DNA of 43,425 nt from CAZTEB01 sp964612735. Its GTDB lineage: Bacteria > Patescibacteriota > Microgenomatia > UBA1400 > PJMF01. Shown here one piece after another: positions 1-8,018 of this stretch. Position numbers and translations under genes: made by a program. Each line of letters opens with the position of its first letter. Position 1 is the stretch's first letter. The DNA lies in assembly GCA_964612735.1 (NCBI GenBank), contig CAZTEB010000002.1, forward strand, positions 1 through 43,425, read 5' to 3'. Under the pieces are notes generated by a model, which did no database searches, was not told the DNA's origin, and saw nothing but the letters and a program-made list of their open reading frames with translations.

Positions 1-2286
1 CAGCAGCTAGCGACTTGTCCCAACTGGGCCACTCAGTCAAGTGAACTGAGTTAAATGAGTCTTTGCTGTCAGTGACCACTGCGTGCAACTCCTCAGCCGT
101 AAATGGCGCAAACGGTGCCAGTAGCTTTATCACAGACCCTAGGTCTGATCGGGACAGCACCACCTTGCCTTGGCGCGCCTGAGTCTCCCAGGCATTAAGG
201 AACTCCATCATAGCTGCCAGAGCCGTGTTGAACTTCAGGGCTGGAATATCTTCAGTTACTTTTTGGATAGTCTGGTGGAGATGGCGAATGATCTGATCAT
301 GTGCTTCCCCCGAGCTCAACTTGCCTCCAGCCTGGGCTTCTACCAGATCGTGCACCCTGCGCAAGAAGCGATACATACCACTAACTGCTCCAGCATCCCA
401 TGGCTTGTCAGCTTCGATCGGACCCATAAACATCTCGTAGATTCGCAGTGTATCAGCGCCAAACTTGGCGATGATGTCATCTGGGTTGATGACGTTGCCC
501 TTGCTCTTACTCATCTTCTTGTGATCGGGGCCCAAGATCATCCCCTGGTGACGCATCTTCATGAACGGCTCGTCAAACTTGACATAACCCTGGTCACGCA
601 AGAACTTGGTAAAGAATCTTGAGTACAATAAATGGAGCACGATATGCTCAGGTCCAATCATGTAGAAATCGACTGGGAGCCACTTGGCTATCTGATCTGA
701 GTCGGCAAACTGCTCTTCATCTCGAGAGCTCAAGTAACGGAAGTAGTACCAGCTCGAGTCCACAAACGTATCCATCGTGTCATACTCGGGGCGCCAGCCT
801 TTGCCAGAAGTATCCCAGCCATTTTTCTTGCAGCATAGCTCTCAGTTCGAGTCTGTAGCTCTTGCGAAGACGTCAGTGGCGACTCACCAGTGGGCTTGAA
901 GTCCACATCGGTAGCCAGCTTCCAAGGAAGATCTTTGTCTTTGATCGGGTGTGGGTTGCCATCAGGGTCGTAAATGATCGGGATCGGCGCACCCCAGTAG
1001 CGCTGGCGAGAGATCAGCCAGTCGCGGAGTTTGTAGGTAGTGATGCGTTTACCCCAACCTTGCTCTACAAAATAGTCCATAGTTTTCTGCAAAGCTTCTT
1101 TGTATTCAATGCCATTCAAGAAATCAGAGTTAACCATCTTTCCAGGCATAGTTTTATCGATAACCTGCTCTACTCTAGTAATTTCCGACATGTCTCCATC
1201 AGGACCGACAACAACTCGAGGAATTGGCAATCCGAATTTTTTAGCAAATTCGAAGTCGCGCTGATCATGACCTGGACAAGCCTGAATAGCACCTGTGCCT
1301 ACACCTGCTAAGACAAAGTCGCCAATCCAAACCGGAATGTTTTCACCTGTCACATGATTTCGAGCATACGAGCCAGTAAAAACACCAGTTTTTTCTTTCG
1401 TCTTAACTCGATCTGACTCAGACCTAGACTCAACTTGTTTCAAGTACTCTTCAACTTCAGGACGTTGCTCAGTGGTAGTGAGCTTATTAACTAATGCATG
1501 CTCGGGAGCCAAAACTAAGAAACTAGCTCCCCAGTTGGTTGGTGCGGTGGTAAACACATCAATAGTTTCTTTCGAATCGACTACTTCAAAGCTAATTTGG
1601 ATGCCCTCAGATCTCCCTATCCAGTTCAACTGTTGCTCCTTGGTCGCCTTGGGCCAATCAACTTGATCCAAACCTGAGATCAACTCATCGCGATACTGGG
1701 TGATCTTGAAGTACCACTGCTTGAGATCTTTCTGGATCACTTCGTGGCCACAGCGCTCACACTCGCCTGAGACAACCTGTTCGTTGGCCAGCACCGTCTG
1801 GCAGCTGGGACACCAGTTCACTTTACCTTCAGCCTGGTATGCCAGGCCTTCTTTAAACAACTCCAAGAAAATCCACTGCGTCCAGTGATAGTAGCCAGGG
1901 TGACAGGTCGCTAATTCGTTCGCCCAGTCATAGCTGATGCCGATCTCTTTGATCTGACGTCGAAACGTGTTGATGGCTGCCTTAGTCGTCTCGACTGGTG
2001 GCACACCCGTCTTGATGGCGTAGTTCTCGGCAGGCAAGCCAAAAGCATCCCATCCCACAGGAAAGAAGACGTCCTTGCCCTGCATCCGGTCGTAGCGAGC
2101 CATAATGTCGAGTGCTGTCATGCTCTCGACGTGACCAACGTGCAAGCCCGAACCCGAGGGGTATGCAAACGCAAACAGCAAGTACATCTTGTCTTTACTG
2201 GCGTCACGACCCTCAGTCCCCTGGAACAACTTGTTCTGTTCCCAGAGTTCTAGGTATTTCTGCTGGATAGCTTGTGGGTTGTACAT
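1..2286 (-). CDS. leuS: Leucyl-tRNA synthetase, frameshifted, 3' end outside window
   Basis: Charges tRNA-Leu with leucine in the cytoplasm. The N-terminal part (ATG at 2286) carries the class I HIGH-type motif HVGH at residues 49-52, a zinc-binding pair CPSC/CERC near 159-179, and the CP1 editing domain with a conserved HDQRDFEF segment. Frame one breaks down after ESYAA; the adjoining frame resumes with KKNGWDTSG, then DTMDTFVDSSWYY, and has the KMSKS motif (KKMSKSKGN) near 500-525. It stays open to base 1 (ending ...WPSWDKSLAA). The shift lies in 821-834, next to a five-T run; one lost base explains it, so a sequencing or assembly error is as likely as a true lesion. The editing motif normally TTRPDT reads TTAPTN (246-251). 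The anticodon-binding C-terminus is cut by the window edge. Expression is probably controlled by the attenuator just upstream. Confidence 0.95.
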
Positions 2287-2291
2287 AAAAC

Positions 2292-2335
2292 AAAAAATCC
2301 CCTCAAGGGGGATTGTACCACTGGACTCCTCCCCC
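2292..2335 (-). terminator. leuS attenuator: mutually exclusive antiterminator and terminator hairpins
   Basis: On the minus strand, segment 2 (2335-2326, GGGGGAGGAG) can pair through GGGGGA with segment 3 (2312-2307, TCCCCC). Segment 3 can instead pair with segment 4 (2302-2296): AATCCCC/GGGGATT, 7 bp, loop of 5, followed by a T-run (2297-2292) and TTTT. The second fold is a classical intrinsic terminator ending only about 10 bases before the leuS ATG. It would also hide the GAGGGGA that could serve as the leuS ribosome binding site. Segment 2 can further pair with the Leu codons of the leader peptide (2360-2352), with several G-U pairs. This 1:2, 2:3, 3:4 layout is that of amino-acid biosynthesis attenuators. 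Pairing was worked out by eye and no energies were computed. Confidence 0.75.
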
Positions 2336-2339
2336 GTAC

Positions 2340-2387
2340 CTAGCAGGCGCCAAGAAGAAGCTCGAGTGAAATACTGCTACTGTTCAT
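2340..2387 (-). CDS. leuS leader peptide (15 residues, Leu-rich)
   Basis: Reads MNSSSISLELLLGAC then TAG. Four of 15 codons are leucine (CTC, then CTT CTT CTT in a row), as expected for a sensor of charged tRNA-Leu. The ATG sits about 2 bases after the predicted transcription start, so translation would begin on an essentially leaderless end. The stop codon lies 4 bases before segment 2 of the attenuator: a ribosome finishing the peptide would cover segment 2 and allow the terminator, while one stalled at the CTT run would free segment 2 to pair with segment 3 and let leuS be transcribed. The peptide itself probably has no other role. Prediction from sequence only; the match of codon content, position and hairpins makes chance unlikely. 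Confidence 0.75.
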   Translation of the reverse strand: MNSSSISLELLLGAC

Positions 2388-2395
2388 CTGGGGAT

Positions 2396-2404
2396 AGTAT
2401 AGCA
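2396..2404 (-). promoter_or_regulatory. Extended -10 promoter for the leuS leader
   Basis: Minus-strand TGC TATACT (TATACT at 2401-2396). No good -35 is visible at 16-18 bases, so the TGn extension probably compensates. Predicted start near 2389, just before the leader peptide ATG at 2387. Confidence 0.6.
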
Positions 2405-2422
2405 TGGCTGGTTGCCAAGAGT

Positions 2423-2431
2423 TGCTATAAT
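2423..2431 (+). promoter_or_regulatory. Extended -10 promoter for the small membrane protein gene
   Basis: TGC TATAAT on the plus strand (TATAAT 2426-2431), a perfect -10 with the TGn extension. Predicted start near 2438, 18 bases before the ATG at 2456. It is divergent from the leuS leader promoter. Confidence 0.6.
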
Positions 2432-2455
2432 CAGGAAAACTAAATTCTACTCAGT

Positions 2456-2686
2456 ATGGAAGAAGAACGAACCATTAGAGACGAACTCTTAGACGGTGCC
2501 ACTGTAGCCGCTCTACTTTTTATCATGGCCAGCTGGACTGGTAGTGCTGCGGCCTTGGCCATGGAGCATCAAAAAGCCGCCTACTTTCTTTTCGGCACTG
2601 GCTTCATCGTCTTCGTCAGCTTTGTCGGTGTATTTACTACCCAAACCAACTCCAAGCCCAGCGGCTACCCCAAATCTAAGGAGTGA
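2456..2686 (+). CDS. Small two-span membrane protein, unknown function
   Basis: 76 residues. The acidic N-terminus (MEEERTIRDELL) is followed by two hydrophobic spans, about residues 14-36 and 42-62, and a short Lys/Ser-rich tail. No family was recognised. It has its own extended -10 promoter, only a weak ribosome binding site, and lies between divergent leuS and the surface-protein cluster that starts 79 bases downstream from a separate promoter. Both ends are expected to face the cytoplasm. The length, hydrophobic pattern and upstream TATAAT argue that it is real; function cannot be assigned. Confidence 0.65.
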   Translation: MEEERTIRDELLDGATVAALLFIMASWTGSAAALAMEHQKAAYFLFGTGFIVFVSFVGVFTTQTNSKPSGYPKSKE

Positions 2687-2729
2687 TTGCGTTCCTGTTG
2701 TTTATCTTGCCTTATGACATAGTTATTTG

Positions 2730-2758
2730 TTGATGCCGGGACTCACAGCGTGTATCGT
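2730..2758 (+). promoter_or_regulatory. Promoter giving a leaderless start at 2765
   Basis: TTGATG (2730-2735), 17-base spacer, TATCGT (2753-2758). The hexamer ends 7 bases before the ATG at 2765, so the predicted transcription start is the A of the start codon. Confidence 0.6.
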
Positions 2759-2764
2759 TAAGAC

Positions 2765-3439
2765 ATGCCCGCCCACCTCCATACTGCACTCCTAGGCCTG
2801 ACTATTTTAGCCGTGTACATCTGGCTACAGATTCCAGCGCTCAGCGACTACTCACTCCAAGTTTTTGCCGTCACGGCCTTGTTGTATTTTGTGCTCAAAG
2901 CACTGGCTCGAAGAAAAATCTGGCACATCGCCCCAAGTAAAAAGTCACTCGAGATGGCGATCGCTACTTTCGCTCTGCTGCTGTTAGTCGGCAGCACTGG
3001 TAACATCGACTCGCCACTCTTTGCCCTGACCTACATTCACCTTTTTTTCCTGGTGTTCGCTGCTCATGAATCAACCATCATCCTAATCGTCCCGCTACTA
3101 GTGCTGTTTCACTATGCTGTCTCACCCACCACCTGGAGCACTGACCTGGCCGAGTTAATCACACTGCCCGTGATCGCGTTCTTCTTCCTGTTCACCAAGC
3201 GCCAACACGATGAAGTCATGCAAGACCGCGCCATCATCGCGGCTGAAGATCAGGAGTTAGCCCAGCTTCAACATCAGAAAATCGACATCGAGGAGCTCGT
3301 CCGAAATGACATCCAGCCTCACGTCTCGAGGTTGCAACAACTCGCCGAGTATCCCGAGCAAAATAAGGCAAATCTGACTGGTGGTTTGATGAAAGTGCAG
3401 CTCGAAATCGAAGCACTACTGGCTAAGCTAAAGAGGTAA
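2765..3439 (+). CDS. Polytopic membrane protein with C-terminal coiled coil
   Basis: 224 residues. About six hydrophobic spans fill residues 5-147, followed by a charged helical tail (150-224, rich in Glu/Gln/Leu) that looks like a coiled coil facing the cytoplasm. The layout resembles the sensor half of membrane histidine kinases, but no kinase H-box or ATPase domain follows, and I recognise no family. The start is supported by a promoter whose -10 lies exactly 7 bases upstream. The stop is followed after one base by the next gene, so it heads a co-transcribed surface-protein cluster. It might be a membrane partner or sensor for that cluster; this is inference from position only. Confidence 0.8.
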   Translation: MPAHLHTALLGLTILAVYIWLQIPALSDYSLQVFAVTALLYFVLKALARRKIWHIAPSKKSLEMAIATFALLLLVGSTGNIDSPLFALTYIHLFFLVFAAHESTIILIVPLLVLFHYAVSPTTWSTDLAELITLPVIAFFFLFTKRQHDEVMQDRAIIAAEDQELAQLQHQKIDIEELVRNDIQPHVSRLQQLAEYPEQNKANLTGGLMKVQLEIEALLAKLKR

Positions 3440-3440
3440 T

Positions 3441-4211
3441 ATGACCAAAGTAGGTCCTCACTTCACCTCCAAGCGAAAATCACTCATCATAGCTGGAGGT
3501 TTGCTCTCGGTGCTGAGCTTTTTGAGCTTTGCTACTCCCACCCTCGCCGATCGCCTTGAGTCTGATTCATACGTCATCCAGTTTGGTAACTTCAACACCA
3601 CTAGTGGCAGTAAATCGAGCGCTAGCTACAACCTGACTGACACCGTCGGCCAAACCTTTGCCGGACCATTTGGCGAGTACGGCAGCTCCAGCTACTTCAT
3701 CGGCGCTGGTTTTCAGTACATTTACCAGATAGATGACTTCTCATTTACGATCTCTGACCTCGGCATCGATTTGGGCACACTGTCTACTGGATCGCACAGC
3801 ACTGACAGCAATGACTTAACGATCACTACTAGGGGTGGCGGTGGCTACACCGTGTACGCCTACGAAACTCATCCGCTGCAGCATTCCGACGGCGTCACCG
3901 AGATTCCCGACACCACCTGCGATACCGCTTCGTGTGACGAGACTGATGCTGACCCTTGGACTAACACCAGCATTCCAGGCTTTGGCTTCAACTCTGATGG
4001 CGATGACACGCCCGCCGACTTCGTAGATAGCACCTACTTCCGCCAGTTTGCCGACATCAGCAATGCCGAGACTATGCAGGCTGTGATGAGCTCAAGCAAT
4101 ATCGCCAACGAACGCTCTACTACTATTACGTACAAAGCGGGCATCTCTGGCAGCCAAGGAGCTGGCACCTATACCACTAGCATTGTGTACGTGGCGGTGC
4201 CGGGGTATTAG
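3441..4211 (+). CDS. Secreted WxL-like surface protein
   Basis: 256 residues with a signal peptide (Lys/Arg-rich start, hydrophobic stretch, cleavage probably after TLA near residue 36). The mature part is rich in Ser, Thr, Gly and aromatic residues, contains GGGGYTVYAYE and FGF...YFRQFAD, and ends in ...TTSIVYVAVPGY. A Tyr-rich beta-strand end of this kind resembles WxL-type cell-wall-binding proteins and similar CPR surface proteins. The same order (GGYSV, FGYS, RQFAD, final Tyr-rich strand) recurs in the gene at 5398, so the two are paralogues. One base after the previous stop, with GAGG just ahead of the ATG, so translation is probably coupled. The DUF916-like gene next door is the usual partner of WxL proteins. 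The family name is a tentative call. Confidence 0.7.
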   Translation: MTKVGPHFTSKRKSLIIAGGLLSVLSFLSFATPTLADRLESDSYVIQFGNFNTTSGSKSSASYNLTDTVGQTFAGPFGEYGSSSYFIGAGFQYIYQIDDFSFTISDLGIDLGTLSTGSHSTDSNDLTITTRGGGGYTVYAYETHPLQHSDGVTEIPDTTCDTASCDETDADPWTNTSIPGFGFNSDGDDTPADFVDSTYFRQFADISNAETMQAVMSSSNIANERSTTITYKAGISGSQGAGTYTTSIVYVAVPGY

Positions 4212-4230
4212 TTAGTGCTACCATGGAACA

Positions 4231-5238
4231 ATGAGACAAAAAGCGTTGCTACTGGGACTACTAATTGCTGCACTAGTCGCTGCCACCTCCTCTCCCATCT
4301 ACGCCCAAACTACCAACGCCATCGACCTTAGCGTCTCACCCCCCACTACCTATTTCCACATCAAGCCTGGTAGCAAGCTGGTTCATAACGTCAGTCTCGA
4401 GCATCAGGGCGCGTCTCCAGTCACCGTCACAGCTCGAATCGTCGACTTCACCACCGACGGCCAGACAGGCACGCCGCTGCTGCGAAATACCTCAAGTTTC
4501 CCACACTACAGCTTTACCTCTAGCGGACGCGCTCCCACCACCACCTTCGAGCTTCAACCAGGCCAAAAACACACTACCACTATTACCTTTGATGTACCCG
4601 AGACAGCCGACCATGATGAGTATCCTCTGACCATCCTATTCGAGGCGAAACCCACGGCCGGCACCACCATTGGCGTAGGAAACAGTGACGTCACCGGCAT
4701 CATCGGTAGCAACCTAATAGTGCTCGTCTCACCCACCGAGCGCGATAAGGGTCAAGTTAACGTGGCCAAACTCGATACACCGCTGGTCGTAGATAGCTTA
4801 TTCCCACTACGATTCCAGGTCACTGCTGAGAACGATGGCGCCAACGCCACCACTGCTTCTGGTAGTGCCTCGATCACCAACTGGCGTGGAGACGAAGTAG
4901 CTGCCTTCCCGATCTATCCAGACATGGTGCTTTCTGGCAGTTCAAGGATCTTGCGAACCATGCCAGATCTGACCACTGCCCTGGAGGATCCTGAGGTACT
5001 GAGCACTAATTTTGAGCACCAGCCCGCCTTCTTGTTCGGACCATACACGGTGACGGTTGAACTCGAGCAAAATGGTTCAGATGAAGCCGCGAGCGGAGCG
5101 AGCGGCAGTAGTACCCATTCCAAGATTGTGGTTGCCTTTCCTTTTTCACTTGCTGGAGCCTTAATTATTGGAGTTGCCCTATACGTAGCTCTCAAAAAAC
5201 GAGCAGACTACCTCCATCGAGAGCCAATTACCTACTAG
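4231..5238 (+). CDS. DUF916-like Ig-fold protein with C-terminal membrane anchor
   Basis: 335 residues. Signal peptide 1-26 (IYAQ), then beta-rich Ig-like domains: the first has the DUF916-style pattern LSVSPPTTYFHIKPGSK with a PGQKHT strand near residue 112. A C-terminal span at about 303-323 is followed by KKRADYLHREP. This is the layout of the WxL-associated proteins that sit in the membrane and hold wall or surface partners. It follows the secreted gene at 3441 by 19 bases. It is a distant paralogue of the gene at 6877. There is no LPxTG motif before the membrane span, so anchoring is by the span itself and not by sortase. Role inferred from architecture. Confidence 0.7.
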   Translation: MRQKALLLGLLIAALVAATSSPIYAQTTNAIDLSVSPPTTYFHIKPGSKLVHNVSLEHQGASPVTVTARIVDFTTDGQTGTPLLRNTSSFPHYSFTSSGRAPTTTFELQPGQKHTTTITFDVPETADHDEYPLTILFEAKPTAGTTIGVGNSDVTGIIGSNLIVLVSPTERDKGQVNVAKLDTPLVVDSLFPLRFQVTAENDGANATTASGSASITNWRGDEVAAFPIYPDMVLSGSSRILRTMPDLTTALEDPEVLSTNFEHQPAFLFGPYTVTVELEQNGSDEAASGASGSSTHSKIVVAFPFSLAGALIIGVALYVALKKRADYLHREPITY

Positions 5239-5332
5239 AGATGGATTACATACTACTTCAAAGTACATCAATCAAGAAAACACATCCAAACCAGGTATTG
5301 TCACGAGCTACATCACTATGCTCTAATGGTTC

Positions 5333-5363
5333 TTGAGCGCACGAATGTGTGCTGTGCTATGTT
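5333..5363 (+). promoter_or_regulatory. Possible promoter for the gene at 5398
   Basis: TTGAGC (5333-5338), 19-base spacer, TGC TATGTT (hexamer 5358-5363). Predicted start near 5370, within the 159-base gap between 5238 and 5398. The leader holds a small hairpin GCTCT/AGAGC at 5373-5384. The spacer is long, so this is a weak call. Confidence 0.35.
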
Positions 5364-5397
5364 TGTGAAAAAGCTCTGTAGAGCAGATACGAAATAA

Positions 5398-6867
5398 ATG
5401 AAACATTATCGCCCACTCACCCGACACTCTCGAGCTTTACTTGGGTCAGGGCTTTCCTTACTTGCCCTACTAGCTTTTGCTACGTTTCAGCCCAAAACAG
5501 AGTCAGCTAGTCTGACTAGCGCTTCGGTCACACTGTCTAATCCTCGACTCTCTTTTCGTGGCTCACTCGATGCTGGTAACAGTATCGGCAGTACTGTCTT
5601 GCTTATAAAAACAGCTGGAGCTCATCCTTCTCTATCCACCAATCAGCTCGTCCAAGGCGACACTGTGCGGATCGGTGATGGCAATAGTTTAGCTGCTCAC
5701 ACTGTTTCCTCTACGAACCCCAATCCTGAGTTCACCATCACAGCTGGCTTGGCCTCTGGTGATGCCGATGAAGATGACGACGTGATTGCAAGCCAATCAG
5801 CTACTCACACAGTCAGGTTCACTACTGCCAATGCCATCGCCAATGGCGCTTTCCGCGTCCTGGTACCCTCACTTGATAGTGATGCTGACTCAACCGATGG
5901 TATCCCAGACGGAGATTTCTTTGACTTTGGTAATAGCGCACCTACCGTCACTTGTCCTAGCAATGCTACAGCCACCTACGACTTTGTGACCGGCACCGCT
6001 ACCGCTTCTACAATCGACGTTGGTGGCACTGAGTACCACTCATTCGAGTGTGCGTACTCGGGAACTGGAGCCGTCAGCACGGACTTTGACGGCAGTAGTA
6101 ATGACGCCATCGTAATCGACTCGTTGATCAACCCCGCTCCTGAGAGCGGTCATACTGCTGGCACCGCCAATAGCCACCAAATCATCATTCAGCACCTAGA
6201 TAGCAGCTACTCTGTCCAAGACAGCGTCTCGGTAGCAGTGGGCGTCATCGAGGCTGTCAAGGTGACTGCTACTGTAGATCCGACTATTAACTTCACCATC
6301 GCGGGTGTTAGCTCAAGCACCAGCACTTGTGGAACCACCACTGGCGTCACCACCACTGCCGTCGCAGTTCCCTTTGGAAGTCTCTCGCTTTCTGCCTTCA
6401 TTGACGCTGCTCAAACCTTAACTGTATCCACCAACGGTACAGGCGGCTACAGTGTCACTGCTTTAGCAAATGATCAACTTGGTCTCAATGGGGCTGCATG
6501 CTCAGGTGATAACACTGGCGTGGACTGCATCAGGGATTCAGCTGGTGACAACGCTGCTATGACTCATGCTGCCTCAGACGAGTGGGACACAACCAGTAAC
6601 AAGGGCTTTGGCTACTCGATGGAAAATGATGATGCAGCGGCCATCGTCTTCGAGTACGACACGTCATCGGGCAACTGCAGTGGCACCTTCTGTGCTCGCC
6701 AATTTGCAGACGAAGAAGATAGCCAGACAGCCGTCCAACTCTTCAGCAGTACTACTACTGCTGATAGTGAAAACGTAGATGTCTGCTACCGCATTATTCC
6801 CGCTATCACCAACTCTGCTGGAGACTATGAAAACTACATTAAGTACACAGCTACAGCCACCTTTTAG
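5398..6867 (+). CDS. Large secreted WxL-like surface protein
   Basis: 489 residues. Signal peptide about 1-37, then a long beta-rich, Asp/Thr/Ser-rich region with several cysteines. The last 160 residues parallel the gene at 3441: GTGGYSVTA, a NKGFGYS block, FCARQFADE, and a final ENYIKYTATATF strand. It therefore looks like a longer member of the same WxL-like group, with an added N-terminal half that could be a binding module. No membrane anchor or LPxTG is visible, so it would be held non-covalently. A DUF916-like gene follows 9 bases downstream, repeating the secreted-plus-anchored pairing seen at 3441/4231. Confidence 0.7.
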   Translation: MKHYRPLTRHSRALLGSGLSLLALLAFATFQPKTESASLTSASVTLSNPRLSFRGSLDAGNSIGSTVLLIKTAGAHPSLSTNQLVQGDTVRIGDGNSLAAHTVSSTNPNPEFTITAGLASGDADEDDDVIASQSATHTVRFTTANAIANGAFRVLVPSLDSDADSTDGIPDGDFFDFGNSAPTVTCPSNATATYDFVTGTATASTIDVGGTEYHSFECAYSGTGAVSTDFDGSSNDAIVIDSLINPAPESGHTAGTANSHQIIIQHLDSSYSVQDSVSVAVGVIEAVKVTATVDPTINFTIAGVSSSTSTCGTTTGVTTTAVAVPFGSLSLSAFIDAAQTLTVSTNGTGGYSVTALANDQLGLNGAACSGDNTGVDCIRDSAGDNAAMTHAASDEWDTTSNKGFGYSMENDDAAAIVFEYDTSSGNCSGTFCARQFADEEDSQTAVQLFSSTTTADSENVDVCYRIIPAITNSAGDYENYIKYTATATF

Positions 6868-6876
6868 AGAGCTCTC

Positions 6877-8007
6877 ATGAACAGCCGCCTGCCCCACTTC
6901 ACCACACGTAGTAAAGTCGCACTCAGCACGGTGCTTGGTGGCATTGTGTTGGGAAGCGCCCTAATTGTTCCTGATGTACTAGCACAACAGGCATTACCGT
7001 TGCCTACAAGTACTCAACCAGCTCAGGAAACCACCGCACAATCGCTCCCCACACAGCAGGTGAGTCAAACTACTATCGGCAATGAAAGCATCAGCTTATC
7101 AGCCATCCCCCCTCGAATTGGTGACGATGGCTCATTAACAGCTGCTCCAGGAGAAGTACTGCAGGTGCAGCTCAGAATCCGCAACGAAACTCAACAAACT
7201 ACCAGCATCACCAGCGACGCCTTTGACTTTGTGATCGGCGAAGACGGTGAAACTCCAGTGCAGATTACTGACACAGACCTATCGAATCGCTGGAGCTTAG
7301 CAAGCTGGCTAACTGTCTCTCCCGAGCAGCAAACGCTTGGCCCTGGTCAAACTGGTGTCTTAAACGCAGTTATCCAAATTCCAGAAGATGCCCTACCCGG
7401 TGGTCACTACGCTATGGTCACCCATCAACCTGCTACTGGCGATGGCCCTTCGGAGACAGCCTCCGCCGTGACCCAACAGGTCGGCTCACTCCTCTATGTC
7501 ACCGTAGAAGGACCGATCAATGAAGAAGCTTTCATCCGCAATCTAGTAGTACCCTCGTTCACCGAGTATGGACCCGTACCCATCACTTTTAGCGTTGACA
7601 ATCGTTCAGACATTCACATCAGACCTCGAACTAATGTCGAGATCTACAATATTTTTGGCAGAAAAGTAGATAGTATTACCGTCGAGCCTAAAAACGTCTT
7701 CCCACTTGCTGGCAGAGACTTCGAGACAGAGTGGTCTAGAACCTGGGGCATGGGTCTCTACACTGCAAAAGTTGTGATGAGCTTTGGCAGCGGCCAAGTC
7801 GCTGTAGCCGCCACCCAGTTTTGGCTAGTGCCTCTTACACTGGTGCTCACTGTCCTCAGCATTGTGCTGATCGTAGTCGTAGCTGCTGTCGCTATTAGAC
7901 GTCACTATCTCCACCGCAAAACGGATCGTCAGCACGATGTCGAAGCACTCCAAAAGCGTATTTCAGAACTCGAAAACGGTACTCAAGAACCACCAAGCCG
8001 CGTCTAA
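6877..8007 (+). CDS. DUF916-like Ig-fold protein with membrane anchor and cytoplasmic tail
   Basis: 376 residues. Signal peptide about 1-36 (VLAQ), a Gln/Thr-rich linker, then Ig-like domains beginning ISLSAIPPRI and continuing with PGEVLQVQLRIRN and PGQTGVLNAVIQIP, the pattern of DUF916-type proteins. A strong membrane span at about 312-345 is followed by a basic, helical cytoplasmic tail (HRKTDRQHDVEALQKRISEL) that could dimerise. Nine bases separate it from the previous gene and 11 from the next. It pairs with the secreted protein at 5398 as the gene at 4231 pairs with 3441. Confidence 0.7.
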   Translation: MNSRLPHFTTRSKVALSTVLGGIVLGSALIVPDVLAQQALPLPTSTQPAQETTAQSLPTQQVSQTTIGNESISLSAIPPRIGDDGSLTAAPGEVLQVQLRIRNETQQTTSITSDAFDFVIGEDGETPVQITDTDLSNRWSLASWLTVSPEQQTLGPGQTGVLNAVIQIPEDALPGGHYAMVTHQPATGDGPSETASAVTQQVGSLLYVTVEGPINEEAFIRNLVVPSFTEYGPVPITFSVDNRSDIHIRPRTNVEIYNIFGRKVDSITVEPKNVFPLAGRDFETEWSRTWGMGLYTAKVVMSFGSGQVAVAATQFWLVPLTLVLTVLSIVLIVVVAAVAIRRHYLHRKTDRQHDVEALQKRISELENGTQEPPSRV

Positions 8008-8018
8008 CGCTATGCCCA

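Noticed and set aside
862..1311. Long plus-strand frame opposite leuS
   Set aside because: It lies fully within the clear LeuRS coding region on the other strand and has no family-like features.
2287..2340. T-box riboswitch upstream of leuS, suggested by TGGTAC near the terminator
   Set aside because: The leader is only about 100 bases, has no stem I with a specifier loop, and TGGTAC is on the wrong side of the antiterminator. The leader peptide with Leu codons explains the layout better.
3441..8007. Sortase substrates with LPxTG tails in the surface cluster
   Set aside because: No LPxTG-like motif precedes the C-terminal spans, and the secreted proteins lack a terminal span.
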